This document shows, one piece after another, positions 40,184 to 50,704 of a DNA stretch of 64,000 bases. The notes under the pieces were generated by a model. That model did not search any database. It worked only from the letters and a program-made list of their open reading frames with translations, and was not told the DNA's origin. A program made the translations under genes and the position numbers. Position 1 is the stretch's first letter. The number at the start of each line of letters is the position of its first letter. Origin of the DNA: Pseudomonas chlororaphis subsp. aurantiaca (GTDB taxonomy: Bacteria > Pseudomonadota > Gammaproteobacteria > Pseudomonadales > Pseudomonadaceae); contig NZ_CP059162.1 of NCBI RefSeq assembly GCF_013466605.1, positions 5,394,001 to 5,458,000 on the forward strand, in the 5' to 3' direction.

Positions 40184-41722
40184 ATGCCCACTTCCACCTT
40201 GCTCGCGCCCCCTCTCGCCGAGATTTATGACATTGCCGTGATCGGCGGTGGGATCAATGGCGTCGGCATCGCCGCCGATGCCGCCGGGCGTGGCCTGTCC
40301 GTGTTCCTTTGCGAAAAAGACGACCTGGCCAGCCATACCTCCTCGGCCAGCAGCAAGCTGATCCACGGTGGCCTGCGCTACCTCGAACATTACGAATTCC
40401 GCCTGGTGCGCGAAGCCCTGGCCGAACGCGAAGTGCTGCTGGCCAAGGCCCCGCATATCGTCAAGCCGATGCGTTTCGTCCTGCCGCACCGCCCGCACCT
40501 GCGTCCAGCCTGGATGATCCGTGCCGGCCTGTTCCTTTATGACCACCTGGGTAAGCGGGAAAAACTCGCCGGTTCCAAGAGCCTGAAGTTCGGTCCAGAC
40601 AGCCCGTTGAAAGCCGAGATCACCAAAGGCTTCGAATACTCCGACTGCTGGGTCGACGACGCTCGCCTAGTGGTATTGAACGCCATGGCCGCCCGCGAAA
40701 AAGGCGCCCATGTGCACACCCAGACCCGTTGCATCAGCGCCCGCCGTAGCAAGGGTATGTGGCACCTGCACTTGGAGCGCGCCGACGGCAGCCTGTTCTC
40801 GATTCAAGCCAAGGCCCTGGTGAACGCTGCCGGCCCATGGGTCGCCAAGTTCATCAAGGACGACCTGAAGCTGGATTCGCCTTACGGCATCCGCCTGATC
40901 CAGGGCAGCCACCTGATCGTGCCGAAGCTGTACGAAGGCGAACATGCGCACATCCTGCAGAACGAAGACCAGCGCATCGTCTTCACCATTCCGTACCTGA
41001 ACCACTTCACCCTGATCGGCACCACCGACCGCGAGTACACCGGCGATCCGGCGAAGGTGGCGATTACCGAGGGCGAAACCGACTACATCTTGAAAGTGGT
41101 CAATGCCCACTTCAAGAAGCAGCTGAGCCGCCAGGACATCGTGCACACCTACTCCGGCGTGCGCCCGCTGTGCAACGACGAGTCCGACAACCCGTCGGCC
41201 GTGACCCGCGACTACACCCTGGCGCTGTCCGGCAATGCCGACGAAGCGCCACTGCTGTCGGTGTTCGGCGGCAAGCTGACCACCTACCGCAAGCTGGCCG
41301 AATCGGCCATGGCCCAGCTGACGCCGTTCTTCAAGCACATCAAGCCGAGCTGGACCGCCCACTCGACCCTGCCCGGCGGCGAAGACATGACCACGCCGCA
41401 GGCGCTGGCCGAGGCGATTCGCCAGAAGTTCGACTGGGTGCCCAGCGAAATCGCCCGCCGCTGGGCCACCAGCTACGGCAGCCGCACCTGGCGCCTGCTG
41501 GAAGGCGTGCACAGCCTGAACGACCTGGGCGAGCACCTGGGTGGCGGCTTGTACACCCGTGAAGTCGATTACCTGTGCAGCGAAGAATGGGCGGTCAATG
41601 CCCAGGACATCCTCTGGCGCCGCAGCAAGCTGGGCCTGTTCACGACCCCGGCAGAGCAGGAAAAACTGCAGCACTACCTGCAGAAGGTCGAACAGAACCG
41701 GGCAAAGATCGAAGCCGCCTGA
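40184..41722 (+). CDS. glpD: Aerobic glycerol-3-phosphate dehydrogenase
   Basis: This 512-aa FAD enzyme oxidises glycerol-3-phosphate to dihydroxyacetone phosphate at the inner membrane and passes electrons to quinone. The FAD-binding motif VIGGGINGVGIAADAAGRGL is near residues 15-34, and LIHGGLRYLEHYEF and FGGKLTTYRKLAE are family signatures. It has its own promoter region with GlpR-like sites and is separated from glpR by a REPIN. Confidence 0.97.
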   Translation: MPTSTLLAPPLAEIYDIAVIGGGINGVGIAADAAGRGLSVFLCEKDDLASHTSSASSKLIHGGLRYLEHYEFRLVREALAEREVLLAKAPHIVKPMRFVLPHRPHLRPAWMIRAGLFLYDHLGKREKLAGSKSLKFGPDSPLKAEITKGFEYSDCWVDDARLVVLNAMAAREKGAHVHTQTRCISARRSKGMWHLHLERADGSLFSIQAKALVNAAGPWVAKFIKDDLKLDSPYGIRLIQGSHLIVPKLYEGEHAHILQNEDQRIVFTIPYLNHFTLIGTTDREYTGDPAKVAITEGETDYILKVVNAHFKKQLSRQDIVHTYSGVRPLCNDESDNPSAVTRDYTLALSGNADEAPLLSVFGGKLTTYRKLAESAMAQLTPFFKHIKPSWTAHSTLPGGEDMTTPQALAEAIRQKFDWVPSEIARRWATSYGSRTWRLLEGVHSLNDLGEHLGGGLYTREVDYLCSEEWAVNAQDILWRRSKLGLFTTPAEQEKLQHYLQKVEQNRAKIEAA

Positions 41723-41735
41723 TCGCCCCTCCTAT

Positions 41736-41774
41736 AAAGAAGCCCCCGCGCCATACGGCCCGGGGGCTTTTTCA
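41736..41774 (+). terminator. glpD terminator
   Basis: AAGCCCCCG...CGGGGGCTTTTT forms a stem with a larger loop and a T-run, 14 bases past the glpD stop. Confidence 0.85.
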
Positions 41775-41786
41775 TGGCCGCAGATT

Positions 41787-41878
41787 CTGTAGCGGCGAGG
41801 CTTGCCCGCGATGAACGATGACGCGGTCCAACAGGTACACCGCAGCGCCCGGATCGCGGGTAAGCCCCGCATCTACAG
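41787..41878. repeat. REPIN family 2, copy 1
   Basis: CTGTAGCGGCGAGGCTTGCC at the left pairs with the complementary GGGTAAGCCCCGCATCTACAG at the right. The CTTGCCCGCGAT core is the classic Pseudomonas REP sequence. Confidence 0.85.
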
Positions 41879-41904
41879 GGGAATGAGCCCGGCCCTGCTG
41901 GGCA

Positions 41905-41949
41905 TTCGGTTTTCCGAACGCAACTTTCGGGTCGATTCGGATAACCGGA
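41905..41949. promoter_or_regulatory. Candidate AauR enhancer sites (two)
   Basis: TTCGGTTTTCCGAA (41905-41918) matches perfectly the recalled AauR recognition sequence TTCGG-N4-CCGAA. TTCGGATAACCGGA (41936-41949) matches with one change. Both lie 77-121 bases upstream of the -24 element of the aatJ promoter, a usual distance for sigma54 activators. Confidence 0.65.
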
Positions 41950-42025
41950 TAAAGACCACCGACAATATCCGCCATAAATATTTAATAGCCTTTCAAATCA
42001 AGGCCTTGATACGGATCAGCTGGCC

Positions 42026-42042
42026 TGGCACGACTCATGCTC
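42026..42042 (+). promoter_or_regulatory. Sigma54 promoter of aatJQMP
   Basis: TGGCACGACTCATGCTC has GG and GC exactly 10 bases apart and matches the -24/-12 consensus TGGCACG-N4-TTGC closely. It lies 116 bases before aatJ. Confidence 0.8.
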
Positions 42043-42157
42043 TACACTCTCCGACGAATGCCTGATGCGCCAACACACATCAGGAGCCGTCAAGGCATTC
42101 GCTGTATAAGAGAGCCGTCGAACTGGCTTCATAAAAAAAACAAATGTCGAGGAAATA

Positions 42158-43075
42158 TTGATGCGCATCGTTCCCCATCTGTTGGGCGCAGCCATTGCTG
42201 CTGCTCTGATTAGCACTCCAGTGGTCGCCGCCGAACTCACCGGCACGCTGAAGAAAATCAAAGACTCCGGCACCATCACCCTCGGACATCGCGACGCTTC
42301 CATTCCGTTCTCCTACATCGCGGATGCATCCGGCGTTCCAGTCGGCTACTCCCACGACATCCAGCTGAAAATCGTCGAAGCCCTGAAGAAAGACCTCGAC
42401 ATGCCGGATCTCAAGGTCAAATACAACCTGGTTACCTCGCAGACCCGTATCCCTCTGGTGCAGAACGGCACCGTGGACATCGAGTGCGGTTCCACCACCA
42501 ACAACGTCGAGCGTCAGCAGCAGGTCGACTTCTCCGTTGGCATCTTCGAAATCGGCACCCGCCTGCTGTCCAAGAAGGATTCGCCTTACAAGGACTTCCC
42601 GGACCTCAAAGGCAAGAACGTCGTGACCACCGCCGGCACCACGTCCGAGCGCATCCTCAAGGCAATGAACGCCGACAAGCAGATGGGCATGAACGTGATC
42701 TCGGCCAAGGACCACGGCGAGTCCTTCAACATGCTCGAAGGCGGCCGTGCCGTGGCCTTCATGATGGACGACGCACTGCTGGCCGGTGAAATGGCCAAGG
42801 CCCGCAAACCGGCCGAGTGGGCCGTGACCGGCACCGCGCAATCCTACGAAATCTACGGCTGCATGGTCCGCAAGGGCGACGCACCGTTCAAGAAAGCCGT
42901 GGACGACGCCATCATCGCCACCTTCAAGTCGGGCGAGATCAACAAGATCTACGACAGATGGTTCCAGTCGCCGATTCCACCAAAAGGCCTGAACCTGATG
43001 TTCCCGATGAGCGACGAGCTCAAGGCCCTGATCGCCAACCCGACCGACAAAGCGGCTGACGATAAAAAGTCCTGA
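42158..43075 (+). CDS. aatJ: Glutamate/aspartate ABC transporter substrate-binding protein
   Basis: This 305-aa periplasmic binding protein has a cleavable signal peptide (about residues 1-24, LLGAAIAAALISTPVVAAE). The family-3 solute-binding fold follows (ITLGHRDASIPFSYI; GTVDIECGSTTNNVERQQQV; VTTAGTTSERILKAM). It binds acidic amino acids for uptake by AatQMP. GAGGAAA precedes the ATG. A 13-bp stem-loop between it and aatQ may raise the level of this subunit relative to the permeases. Confidence 0.93.
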   Translation: MMRIVPHLLGAAIAAALISTPVVAAELTGTLKKIKDSGTITLGHRDASIPFSYIADASGVPVGYSHDIQLKIVEALKKDLDMPDLKVKYNLVTSQTRIPLVQNGTVDIECGSTTNNVERQQQVDFSVGIFEIGTRLLSKKDSPYKDFPDLKGKNVVTTAGTTSERILKAMNADKQMGMNVISAKDHGESFNMLEGGRAVAFMMDDALLAGEMAKARKPAEWAVTGTAQSYEIYGCMVRKGDAPFKKAVDDAIIATFKSGEINKIYDRWFQSPIPPKGLNLMFPMSDELKALIANPTDKAADDKKS

Positions 43076-43092
43076 TTCCTGACTAACCTTGT

Positions 43093-43121
43093 CTCCTGAA
43101 AGGGCGTGGCCCTTTCAGGAG
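43093..43121 (+). other. Stem-loop between aatJ and aatQ
   Basis: CTCCTGAAAGGGC and its exact complement enclose the loop GTG, giving a 13-bp perfect stem with no T-run. Such hairpins after binding-protein genes often protect the upstream mRNA end and lower downstream expression. Confidence 0.7.
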
Positions 43122-43263
43122 CCTGTCACTACCTGCTGGCTTTTTTGGAAACACTCGAACCGGTGGTTGTCGAGCCGATCGCGTGTGCCTGGGCGTCATC
43201 CAGGCGGGAACGGATTTCCCCAAGCGGGTGCTTGTACATCGATCGATCAGAGGGGAGACCCTA

Positions 43264-44010
43264 ATGAATTACAACTGGGACTGGGGCGTGTTCTTCAAGT
43301 CCACCGGCGTGGGCAGCGAGACCTATCTCGACTGGTACATCGCTGGCCTGGGCTGGACCATCGCCATCGCCGTGGTGGCCTGGATCGTCGCGCTGCTGCT
43401 GGGCTCGATCCTGGGCGTCATGCGGACCGTGCCGAATCGCCTGGTGTCGGGCATCGCCACCGTCTACGTGGAGATCTTCCGTAACGTACCGCTGCTGGTT
43501 CAGCTGTTCATCTGGTACTTCCTGGTGCCGGACCTGTTGCCGCCAAACCTGCAGGAGTGGTACAAGCAGGACCTCAACCCGACCACCTCGGCCTACCTGA
43601 GCGTCGTCGTGTGCCTGGGCCTGTTCACCGCCGCCCGTGTCTGCGAACAGGTGCGCACCGGCATCCAGGCACTGCCACGCGGCCAGGAATCCGCGGCCCG
43701 CGCCATGGGCTTCAAGCTGCCGCAGATCTACTGGAACGTGTTGCTGCCCCAGGCCTACCGGATCATCATTCCGCCGCTTACCTCGGAATTCCTCAACGTC
43801 TTCAAGAACTCCTCCGTGGCCTCGCTGATCGGCCTGATGGAGTTGCTGGCGCAGACCAAGCAGACCGCCGAGTTCTCGGCCAACCTGTTTGAAGCCTTCA
43901 CCCTGGCCACGCTGATCTACTTCACCCTGAACATGAGCCTGATGCTGCTGATGCGCATGGTCGAGAAGAAAGTTGCAGTGCCCGGCCTGATCTCCGTGGG
44001 GGGCAAATAA
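43264..44010 (+). CDS. aatQ: Acidic amino acid ABC transporter permease
   Basis: This 248-aa inner-membrane permease of the HisM/GltJ type has five or six helices and the EAA cytoplasmic loop that contacts the ATPase (GQESAARAMGFKLPQIYWNVLLP). AGGGGAG precedes the ATG. The stop overlaps the aatM start by 1 base (TAATG), so the two permeases are coupled. Confidence 0.93.
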   Translation: MNYNWDWGVFFKSTGVGSETYLDWYIAGLGWTIAIAVVAWIVALLLGSILGVMRTVPNRLVSGIATVYVEIFRNVPLLVQLFIWYFLVPDLLPPNLQEWYKQDLNPTTSAYLSVVVCLGLFTAARVCEQVRTGIQALPRGQESAARAMGFKLPQIYWNVLLPQAYRIIIPPLTSEFLNVFKNSSVASLIGLMELLAQTKQTAEFSANLFEAFTLATLIYFTLNMSLMLLMRMVEKKVAVPGLISVGGK

Positions 44011-44681
44011 TGGAATTCGACTTCACTGGCGTCGTCCCGGCCATTCCCGGCCTGTGGAACGGCATGCTGATGACCCTCAAGCTGATGGCCCTGGGCGTCG
44101 TCGGCGGAATCATCCTCGGCACCATCCTGGCGTTGATGCGTCTGTCCCACAGCAAACTGCTGTCGAACATCGCCGGCGTCTACGTCAACTATTTCCGCTC
44201 CATCCCGCTGCTGCTGGTGATCACCTGGTTCTACCTGGCGGTGCCCTTCGTGCTGCGCTGGATCACCGGCGAAGACACCCCGATCGGCGCGTTCGGCTCG
44301 TGCATCGTGGCCTTCATGATGTTCGAAGCGGCGTACTTCTGTGAAATCGTCCGCGCCGGCGTGCAGTCGATTCCCAAGGGCCAGATGGGCGCTGCCCAGG
44401 CACTGGGCATGAGCTATGGCCAGATGATGCGCCTGATCATCCTGCCCCAGGCGTTCCGCAAGATGACCCCGCTGCTGCTGCAGCAGAGCATCATCCTGTT
44501 CCAGGACACCTCGCTGGTGTACACCGTGGGCCTGGTGGACTTCCTCAATGCTTCGCGCTCCAGCGGCGACATCATCGGCCGCTCCAATGAGTTCCTGATC
44601 GTTGCCGGTCTGGTGTATTTCACAATCAGCTTTGCCGCCTCGCTGCTGGTCAAGCGTCTGCAAAAAAGGTTTGCCGTATGA
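44010..44681 (+). CDS. aatM: Acidic amino acid ABC transporter permease
   Basis: This 223-aa partner permease of the HisM/GltK type has five helices and the EAA loop ([23 protein letters not shown]). It forms the heterodimeric channel with AatQ. It overlaps the ATPase gene by 4 bases. Confidence 0.93.
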   Translation: MEFDFTGVVPAIPGLWNGMLMTLKLMALGVVGGIILGTILALMRLSHSKLLSNIAGVYVNYFRSIPLLLVITWFYLAVPFVLRWITGEDTPIGAFGSCIVAFMMFEAAYFCEIVRAGVQSIPKGQMGAAQALGMSYGQMMRLIILPQAFRKMTPLLLQQSIILFQDTSLVYTVGLVDFLNASRSSGDIIGRSNEFLIVAGLVYFTISFAASLLVKRLQKRFAV

Positions 44682-45412
44682 TCTCTATCAAGAACATCAA
44701 CAAGTGGTATGGGGACTTCCAGGTGCTGACCGATTGCAGCACCGAGGTCAAGAAAGGCGAAGTGATCGTGGTGTGCGGACCGTCCGGTTCCGGCAAGTCC
44801 ACCCTGATCAAATGCGTCAACGCCCTGGAGCCGTTCCAGAAAGGTGACATCGTGGTCGACGGCACTTCCATCGCCGACCCGAAGACCAACCTGCCGAAGC
44901 TGCGTTCCCGCGTGGGCATGGTGTTCCAGCACTTCGAGCTGTTCCCGCACCTGACCATCACCGAAAACCTGACCATCGCGCAGATCAAGGTGCTGGGCCG
45001 CAGCAAGGAAGAAGCCACCAAGAAAGGCCTGCAACTGCTCGATCGGGTCGGCCTGGCCGCCCACGCCCACAAGCACCCGGGCCAGTTGTCCGGTGGCCAG
45101 CAGCAGCGTGTGGCGATTGCCCGCGCGCTGGCGATGGACCCGATCGTCATGCTGTTCGACGAACCGACCTCCGCCCTCGACCCGGAAATGGTCAACGAAG
45201 TGCTGGACGTGATGGTGCAACTGGCTCACGAAGGCATGACCATGATGTGCGTGACCCACGAAATGGGCTTCGCCCGCAAGGTCGCGGACCGGGTGATCTT
45301 CATGGACGCAGGCAAAATCATCGAAGACTGCCCGAAAGAGGAATTCTTCGGCGACATCAACGCCCGCTCCGAGCGTGCGCAGCATTTCCTCGAGAAAATC
45401 CTGCAGCACTAA
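44678..45412 (+). CDS. aatP: Acidic amino acid ABC transporter ATPase
   Basis: This 244-aa ATPase has Walker [11 protein letters not shown]-loop [11 protein letters not shown], signature LSGGQQQR, Walker [14 protein letters not shown] and H-loop VTHEMGFA. It is collinear with GltL. It overlaps aatM (ATGA) and completes the transporter operon. Confidence 0.95.
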   Translation: MISIKNINKWYGDFQVLTDCSTEVKKGEVIVVCGPSGSGKSTLIKCVNALEPFQKGDIVVDGTSIADPKTNLPKLRSRVGMVFQHFELFPHLTITENLTIAQIKVLGRSKEEATKKGLQLLDRVGLAAHAHKHPGQLSGGQQQRVAIARALAMDPIVMLFDEPTSALDPEMVNEVLDVMVQLAHEGMTMMCVTHEMGFARKVADRVIFMDAGKIIEDCPKEEFFGDINARSERAQHFLEKILQH

Positions 45413-45421
45413 AGCACAGCC

Positions 45422-45523
45422 TGTAGCCGCTACCGCAGGCTGCGACAAGGTCCGCAGGACCTTCTTCGGATCCGAAGAGCACGTCTCCTTCGGAGCCGAT
45501 TGCAGCCTGCGGCAGCGGCTACA
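45422..45523. repeat. REPIN family 1, copy B
   Basis: TGTAGCCGCTACCGCAGGCT at the left and GCCTGCGGCAGCGGCTACA at the right are near-perfect inverted arms, 102 bases in all, between aatP and aauS. Confidence 0.88.
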
Positions 45524-45557
45524 GGAATCGTGTAGTGGTTGACCCAAGGCATCTGTG

Positions 45558-47455
45558 ATGAAATGCGACCCCACTCTCTATCGCGCCGCACCGCCATCAC
45601 TCGCCGTGAAACCCCGTCTGATCCGCCACCTGTTCCTGCCGCCCCTGGTCATCCTGCTGATGATCGGCCTGGGCTACGCCGGCTTCTGGGTCAGCGAGCA
45701 CTACGGCATCCGCAGCCTCAGCGAGAACGGCGAACGCCAGCTGGAACTGCACGCCCGCGCGGTCGAAAGCGAGATCAGCAAATACACCTACCTGCCCAGC
45801 CTGCTGGAACTCGAATCCAGCGTTTCGCTGTTGCTCAACGAGCCGACGCCGGAGCACCGGCAAACCGTCAACAATTACCTCGAAGGCCTGAACCGGCGCA
45901 GCCGCAGTCGGGCCATTTACGTGATGGACACCACCGGCCGCGTGCTGGCCACCAGCAACTGGCGCGACGTCGACAGCTACCTGGGCGAAGACCTGTCGTT
46001 CCGGGCCTATTTCCAGAATGCCGTGCGCGGCCAGCCCGGGCGCTTCTACGGCATCGGCAGCACCAACGGCGAACCCGGCTACTACCTGGCCCACGGCCTG
46101 GAAGAACAGGGCAAGATCATCGGGGTGGCGGTGGTCAAGGTGCGCCTGGAAGCCCTCGAAGAACGCTGGCAACGCGCCCGCCTGGAAGGCTTCGTCAGCG
46201 ACGAGAACGGCATCATCATCCTCTCCAGCGATCCGGCCCGGCGCCTCCGGTCGGTACGTCCGCTGAGCGACGACACCAAGGAGCGCCTGGCGCGCAGCCT
46301 GCAGTATTACTGGTTCACCCTCAACGAACTGGAGCCGCTGGCCCGCGAACGCCTGGCCGAAGGCGTGGAGAAGCTGACCTTCCCGGCCAACACCGAGCTG
46401 GTGTCCGACGACAAGGAAATCAGCTACCTGTCCCAGACCCGGCCCCTGAGCGATACGCCCTGGAACTTCACCCTGCTGACCCCGCTCAAGGACCTGCGCC
46501 GCGAAGCCATCAACCAGGGCATCCTGGTGGCCGTGGCCTTCGCCCTGGTGGCCTTCCTGCTGATTGCCTGGAACGAGCGGCGCAAGGTCATCGCCACCCG
46601 CCTCGCCGCCCGTGAAGCCCTGCAGGAAGCCAACAACCAGCTGGAGCGGCGGATCGCCGAACGCACCAGCGACCTGCGCGCCAGCAACGAACGACTCAAG
46701 GGCCAGATCCGCGAACGCCGCCAGGCCGAGGAAACCCTGCGCCGCGCCCAGGACGAACTGGTCCAGGCCGGCAAGCTCGCCGCCATCGGCCAGATGTCCA
46801 CCAGCATCGCCCATGAGCTGAACCAGCCGCTGGCCGCCCTGCGTACCCTGTCCGGCAACACCGTGCGTTTCCTCGAGCGCGGCGCCCTGGACACCGCTAG
46901 CACCAACCTCAAGACCATCAACGAACTGATCGACCGCATGGGCCGCATCACCGCCAGCCTGCGTTCCTTCGCCCGCCGCGGCGAGGACCAGGGCGAAGCC
47001 AGCCTCGGCAAGGCCGTGGACGCCGCCCTGCAGTTGCTCAACGCACGCCTGGAAAACCTGCCACTGCAATTGCACCGCGACTTCAGCGAGGTCCAGGTAA
47101 AGATCGACCAGACCCGCCTGGAGCAGATCCTGGTCAACCTGATCGGCAACGCCCTGGACGCCATGCAGGCCCAGCCGCGGCCGGAGCTGTGGCTGGAAGG
47201 CGAAAGCGTCGAAGGCAAATACCGCCTGCGGGTCCGCGATAACGGCCACGGCATCGACGCCGAAGCGCGCAAGCATCTGTTCGAACCGTTTTTCACCACC
47301 AAACCCGGCGAACAGGGCCTGGGCCTCGGCCTGACCCTGTCCGCCAGCCTGGCCGCCGCCACGGGTGGCAACCTGGGCGTCGAGCACCCGGCCGACGGCG
47401 GCACCGCCTTCGTCCTCAGCCTGCCCCTGGTCAGCCCTACACAAGCCGAGCCGCT

Positions 47456-47459
<4 letters not shown>
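45558..47459 (+). CDS. aauS: Sensor histidine kinase, DctB-like (AauS type)
   Basis: This 633-aa kinase has two membrane segments (about residues 28-50 and 315-335) around a double-Cache periplasmic sensor (RAIYVMDTTGRVLATSNW; GFVSDENGIIILSS). A coiled-coil linker follows, then HisKA with H419 (SIAHELNQPLAAL) and an ATPase domain (LVNLIGNALDA; DNGHGID; GLGLGLTLS). It should sense extracellular acidic amino acids and phosphorylate AauR. A GTG one codon earlier is an alternative start. It overlaps aauR by 4 bases. The name follows the P. putida AauRS system and position next to aat genes. Confidence 0.85.
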
Positions 47460-48781
<1,322 letters not shown>

Positions 48782-48802
48782 CCGACATCTGCGAGAAGTA
48801 CC

Positions 48803-49141
48803 GTGGATTTATTGCTGAAAGCCTGCCTGGGCGCCGCCGTGGTGGTGATCCTCGCCGCCCTGGCCAAGACCAGGAACTACTACATCGCCGGCCTGGTGCC
48901 GCTGTTCCCGACCTTCGCCCTGATCGCCCACTACATCGTCGGCAAGGGCCGTTCCATCGACGACCTGAAGACCACCATCGTCTTCGGCATGTGGTCGATC
49001 ATTCCCTACTTCGTGTACCTGGCGACCCTCTACGTGATGGTCGACCGCCTGCGCCTGGAAGCCTCCCTGGCGGTGGCCGCGGTGGCCTGGCTGATGGCCG
49101 CCACCGTGCTGGTCAGCGTCTGGGTGCGCGTGCACGCCTGA
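48803..49141 (+). CDS. glpM: GlpM-family membrane protein
   Basis: This 112-aa protein has four hydrophobic helices, starting MDLLLKACLGAAVVVILAAL, and resembles GlpM of P. aeruginosa, a small membrane protein linked to glycerol metabolism and alginate. It begins with GTG 21 bases after aauR. In P. aeruginosa glpM is directly beside glpD; here the aat-aau cluster lies between. Function in the cell is not established. Confidence 0.78.
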   Translation: MDLLLKACLGAAVVVILAALAKTRNYYIAGLVPLFPTFALIAHYIVGKGRSIDDLKTTIVFGMWSIIPYFVYLATLYVMVDRLRLEASLAVAAVAWLMAATVLVSVWVRVHA

Positions 49142-49154
49142 CCCCCCTCGCCTC

Positions 49155-49263
49155 TGTAGCCGCTGCCGCAGGCTGCGATAAGGCCGAAGGCCTTCAGCGA
49201 TCTCAAGGCCTCTGCTCCCCCTGCGAGGGCGATCGCAGCCTCGCGGGCTCGGCAGCGGCTACA
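49155..49263. repeat. REPIN family 1, copy C
   Basis: TGTAGCCGCTGCCGCAGGCT opens the element, and GGCAGCGGCTACA closes it after 109 bases. The right arm carries a small insertion (CCTCGCGGGCTCGG) compared with other copies. It follows glpM. Confidence 0.85.
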
Positions 49264-49381
49264 GGTGCCGTCCAGCGCCCTGGCCCGTCCCTTGCATTTA
49301 CTCTGTAAAGCCCGCTCTGCCTGCGTTTGCGACCTGTGACGCCGGCTTTTTCGAGGGGCGCTGCCATGGGTAAATCCTGCT

Positions 49382-50302
49382 TTGAACATTCTCGATCTCG
49401 ACCACAGCCTGACCGCCCAGGAGCCTGTCATGCGCCGGCTGCGCAGCGGCCAGGCGCGACGCCTGGACTTGCTGGACCTGGGCCCGAAACTGCGGCTCTG
49501 GTCCACCGAACGCACCTACCGCCACTTCACCGAACGCCTGCGGCAAAGGCCCGCCCACAGCGGCCCGCAGCCGGAAATCTTCTTTGTCGGCTCCGGTGAC
49601 TACCACCACCTGACCCCGGCCTTCCTGGCCGACCTGCAACAGCCGGTCAGCCTGATCCACTTCGACAACCACCCCGACTGGGTGCGCTTCGCGCCGCGCC
49701 GGCACTGCGGTTCCTGGGTCAACCGGGCGCTGCAACTGCCGCATATCCAGCGCATCGTCACCCTCGGGCCGTGCAGCGACGACCTGCACAACCCGCAGCT
49801 GCGCGGCGGCAACCTCAAGGCGCTGCGACGCGGCAGTTTGCAGCTGTTTCCCTGGCAGCATGCGCCCTCCAAGGTCTGGGGTCGGGTCGGCGACGGCGCC
49901 GGGCACCAGCAGCAGGAAAGCCACCTGCACTGGCGCAACCTGGCCGGGCTCGACTGGCCAGCCTTCCTCGAGCAGATGATCGACAGCCTGCCGACCCAGG
50001 CGATCTGGATCACTATCGACAAGGACGTGCTGGCCAGCGCCGACGCCGCGACCAACTGGGACCAGGGCGGCATGCGCCTGAGCCACCTGCTGCAAGCCCT
50101 GCGCAGCCTGGCGGCGCGCAAGCGCATCCTCGGTATCGACGTCTGTGGCGAGTTCGCCGCGCCGGCCTTCAGCAACGCCTTCAAGCGCTGGGAAGCGCGC
50201 TCCGACCAACCGCCGGCCGAACGCTGGAGCGAGGCCGACCTGCTGCGCAATGCGACCACCAACGAAGCCCTGATGGCGCTGTTCGAGGAGCTGTTCCCGT
50301 GA
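49382..50302 (+). CDS. Arginase-fold (ureohydrolase-like) protein
   Basis: This protein of about 306 aa keeps the metal-binding pattern of the arginase fold: GSGDYHHL, HFDNHPDW (like DxHxD) and TIDKDVL (like DxD), then DQGGM and GIDVCGEF. It could hydrolyse a guanidino or amidino compound or be a deacetylase-like relative; substrate unknown. The start is uncertain. TTG 49382 gives the best N-terminal strand (LNILDLDHSL) but has no ribosome site. ATG 49430 has AGGAG six bases ahead. A strong GAGGGG-ATG at 49366 is in the wrong frame. The stop overlaps the next gene. Confidence 0.75.
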   Translation: MNILDLDHSLTAQEPVMRRLRSGQARRLDLLDLGPKLRLWSTERTYRHFTERLRQRPAHSGPQPEIFFVGSGDYHHLTPAFLADLQQPVSLIHFDNHPDWVRFAPRRHCGSWVNRALQLPHIQRIVTLGPCSDDLHNPQLRGGNLKALRRGSLQLFPWQHAPSKVWGRVGDGAGHQQQESHLHWRNLAGLDWPAFLEQMIDSLPTQAIWITIDKDVLASADAATNWDQGGMRLSHLLQALRSLAARKRILGIDVCGEFAAPAFSNAFKRWEARSDQPPAERWSEADLLRNATTNEALMALFEELFP

Positions 50303-50673
50303 CCCTGACCGTAGTCTTGCTGGTGGCTTTCTCCATCGTCCTCGACGTGATCGGCCAGCTCTGTTTCAAGCTCGGCCTGGACCGCCTGCCGGAACTGGAA
50401 GGCGGTTTTCGCCTGAACGCCTTCTGGGGCCAGGTGTTCAACGCGCCGCTCTTGTGGTGCGGCATCGGCGCCTATGTGATCGAGTTTTTCGTCTGGCTCG
50501 AAGCCCTGTCCCGCGCGCCGCTGAGCCTGCTGTTCCCGGCGGCGGCCCTGGCCTATTGCGGCGTGGTCCTGGCCGGCAAGCTGATCCTCGGCGAGAACGT
50601 CAGCCGCCGGCGCTGGCTGGGCACCCTGGTCATCACCCTCGGCGTGATGCTGGTGTGCGTCGCCAGCACCTGA
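50299..50673 (+). CDS. Small DMT-superfamily membrane protein (SMR/EamA-like), first of a pair
   Basis: This 124-aa protein has four hydrophobic helices of the drug/metabolite transporter type (LLVAFSIVLDVIGQLCFKLGLD; PLSLLFPAAALAYCGVVLAGK; GTLVITLGVMLVCVAST). It is half-size, so it probably works as a dimer, perhaps with the next gene product. It starts with GTG overlapping the arginase-like stop, so the two are translated together. The cargo is unknown but could be a product or substrate of that enzyme. Confidence 0.77.
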   Translation: MTLTVVLLVAFSIVLDVIGQLCFKLGLDRLPELEGGFRLNAFWGQVFNAPLLWCGIGAYVIEFFVWLEALSRAPLSLLFPAAALAYCGVVLAGKLILGENVSRRRWLGTLVITLGVMLVCVAST

Positions 50674-50704
50674 ACCCCCTCAACGCTTCACAAGGAAAGA
50701 TGGT

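Noticed and set aside
43093..43121. Hairpin after aatJ read as a rho-independent terminator
   Set aside because: There is no T-run after the stem and the permease genes follow in the same operon; an mRNA-stabilising role fits better.
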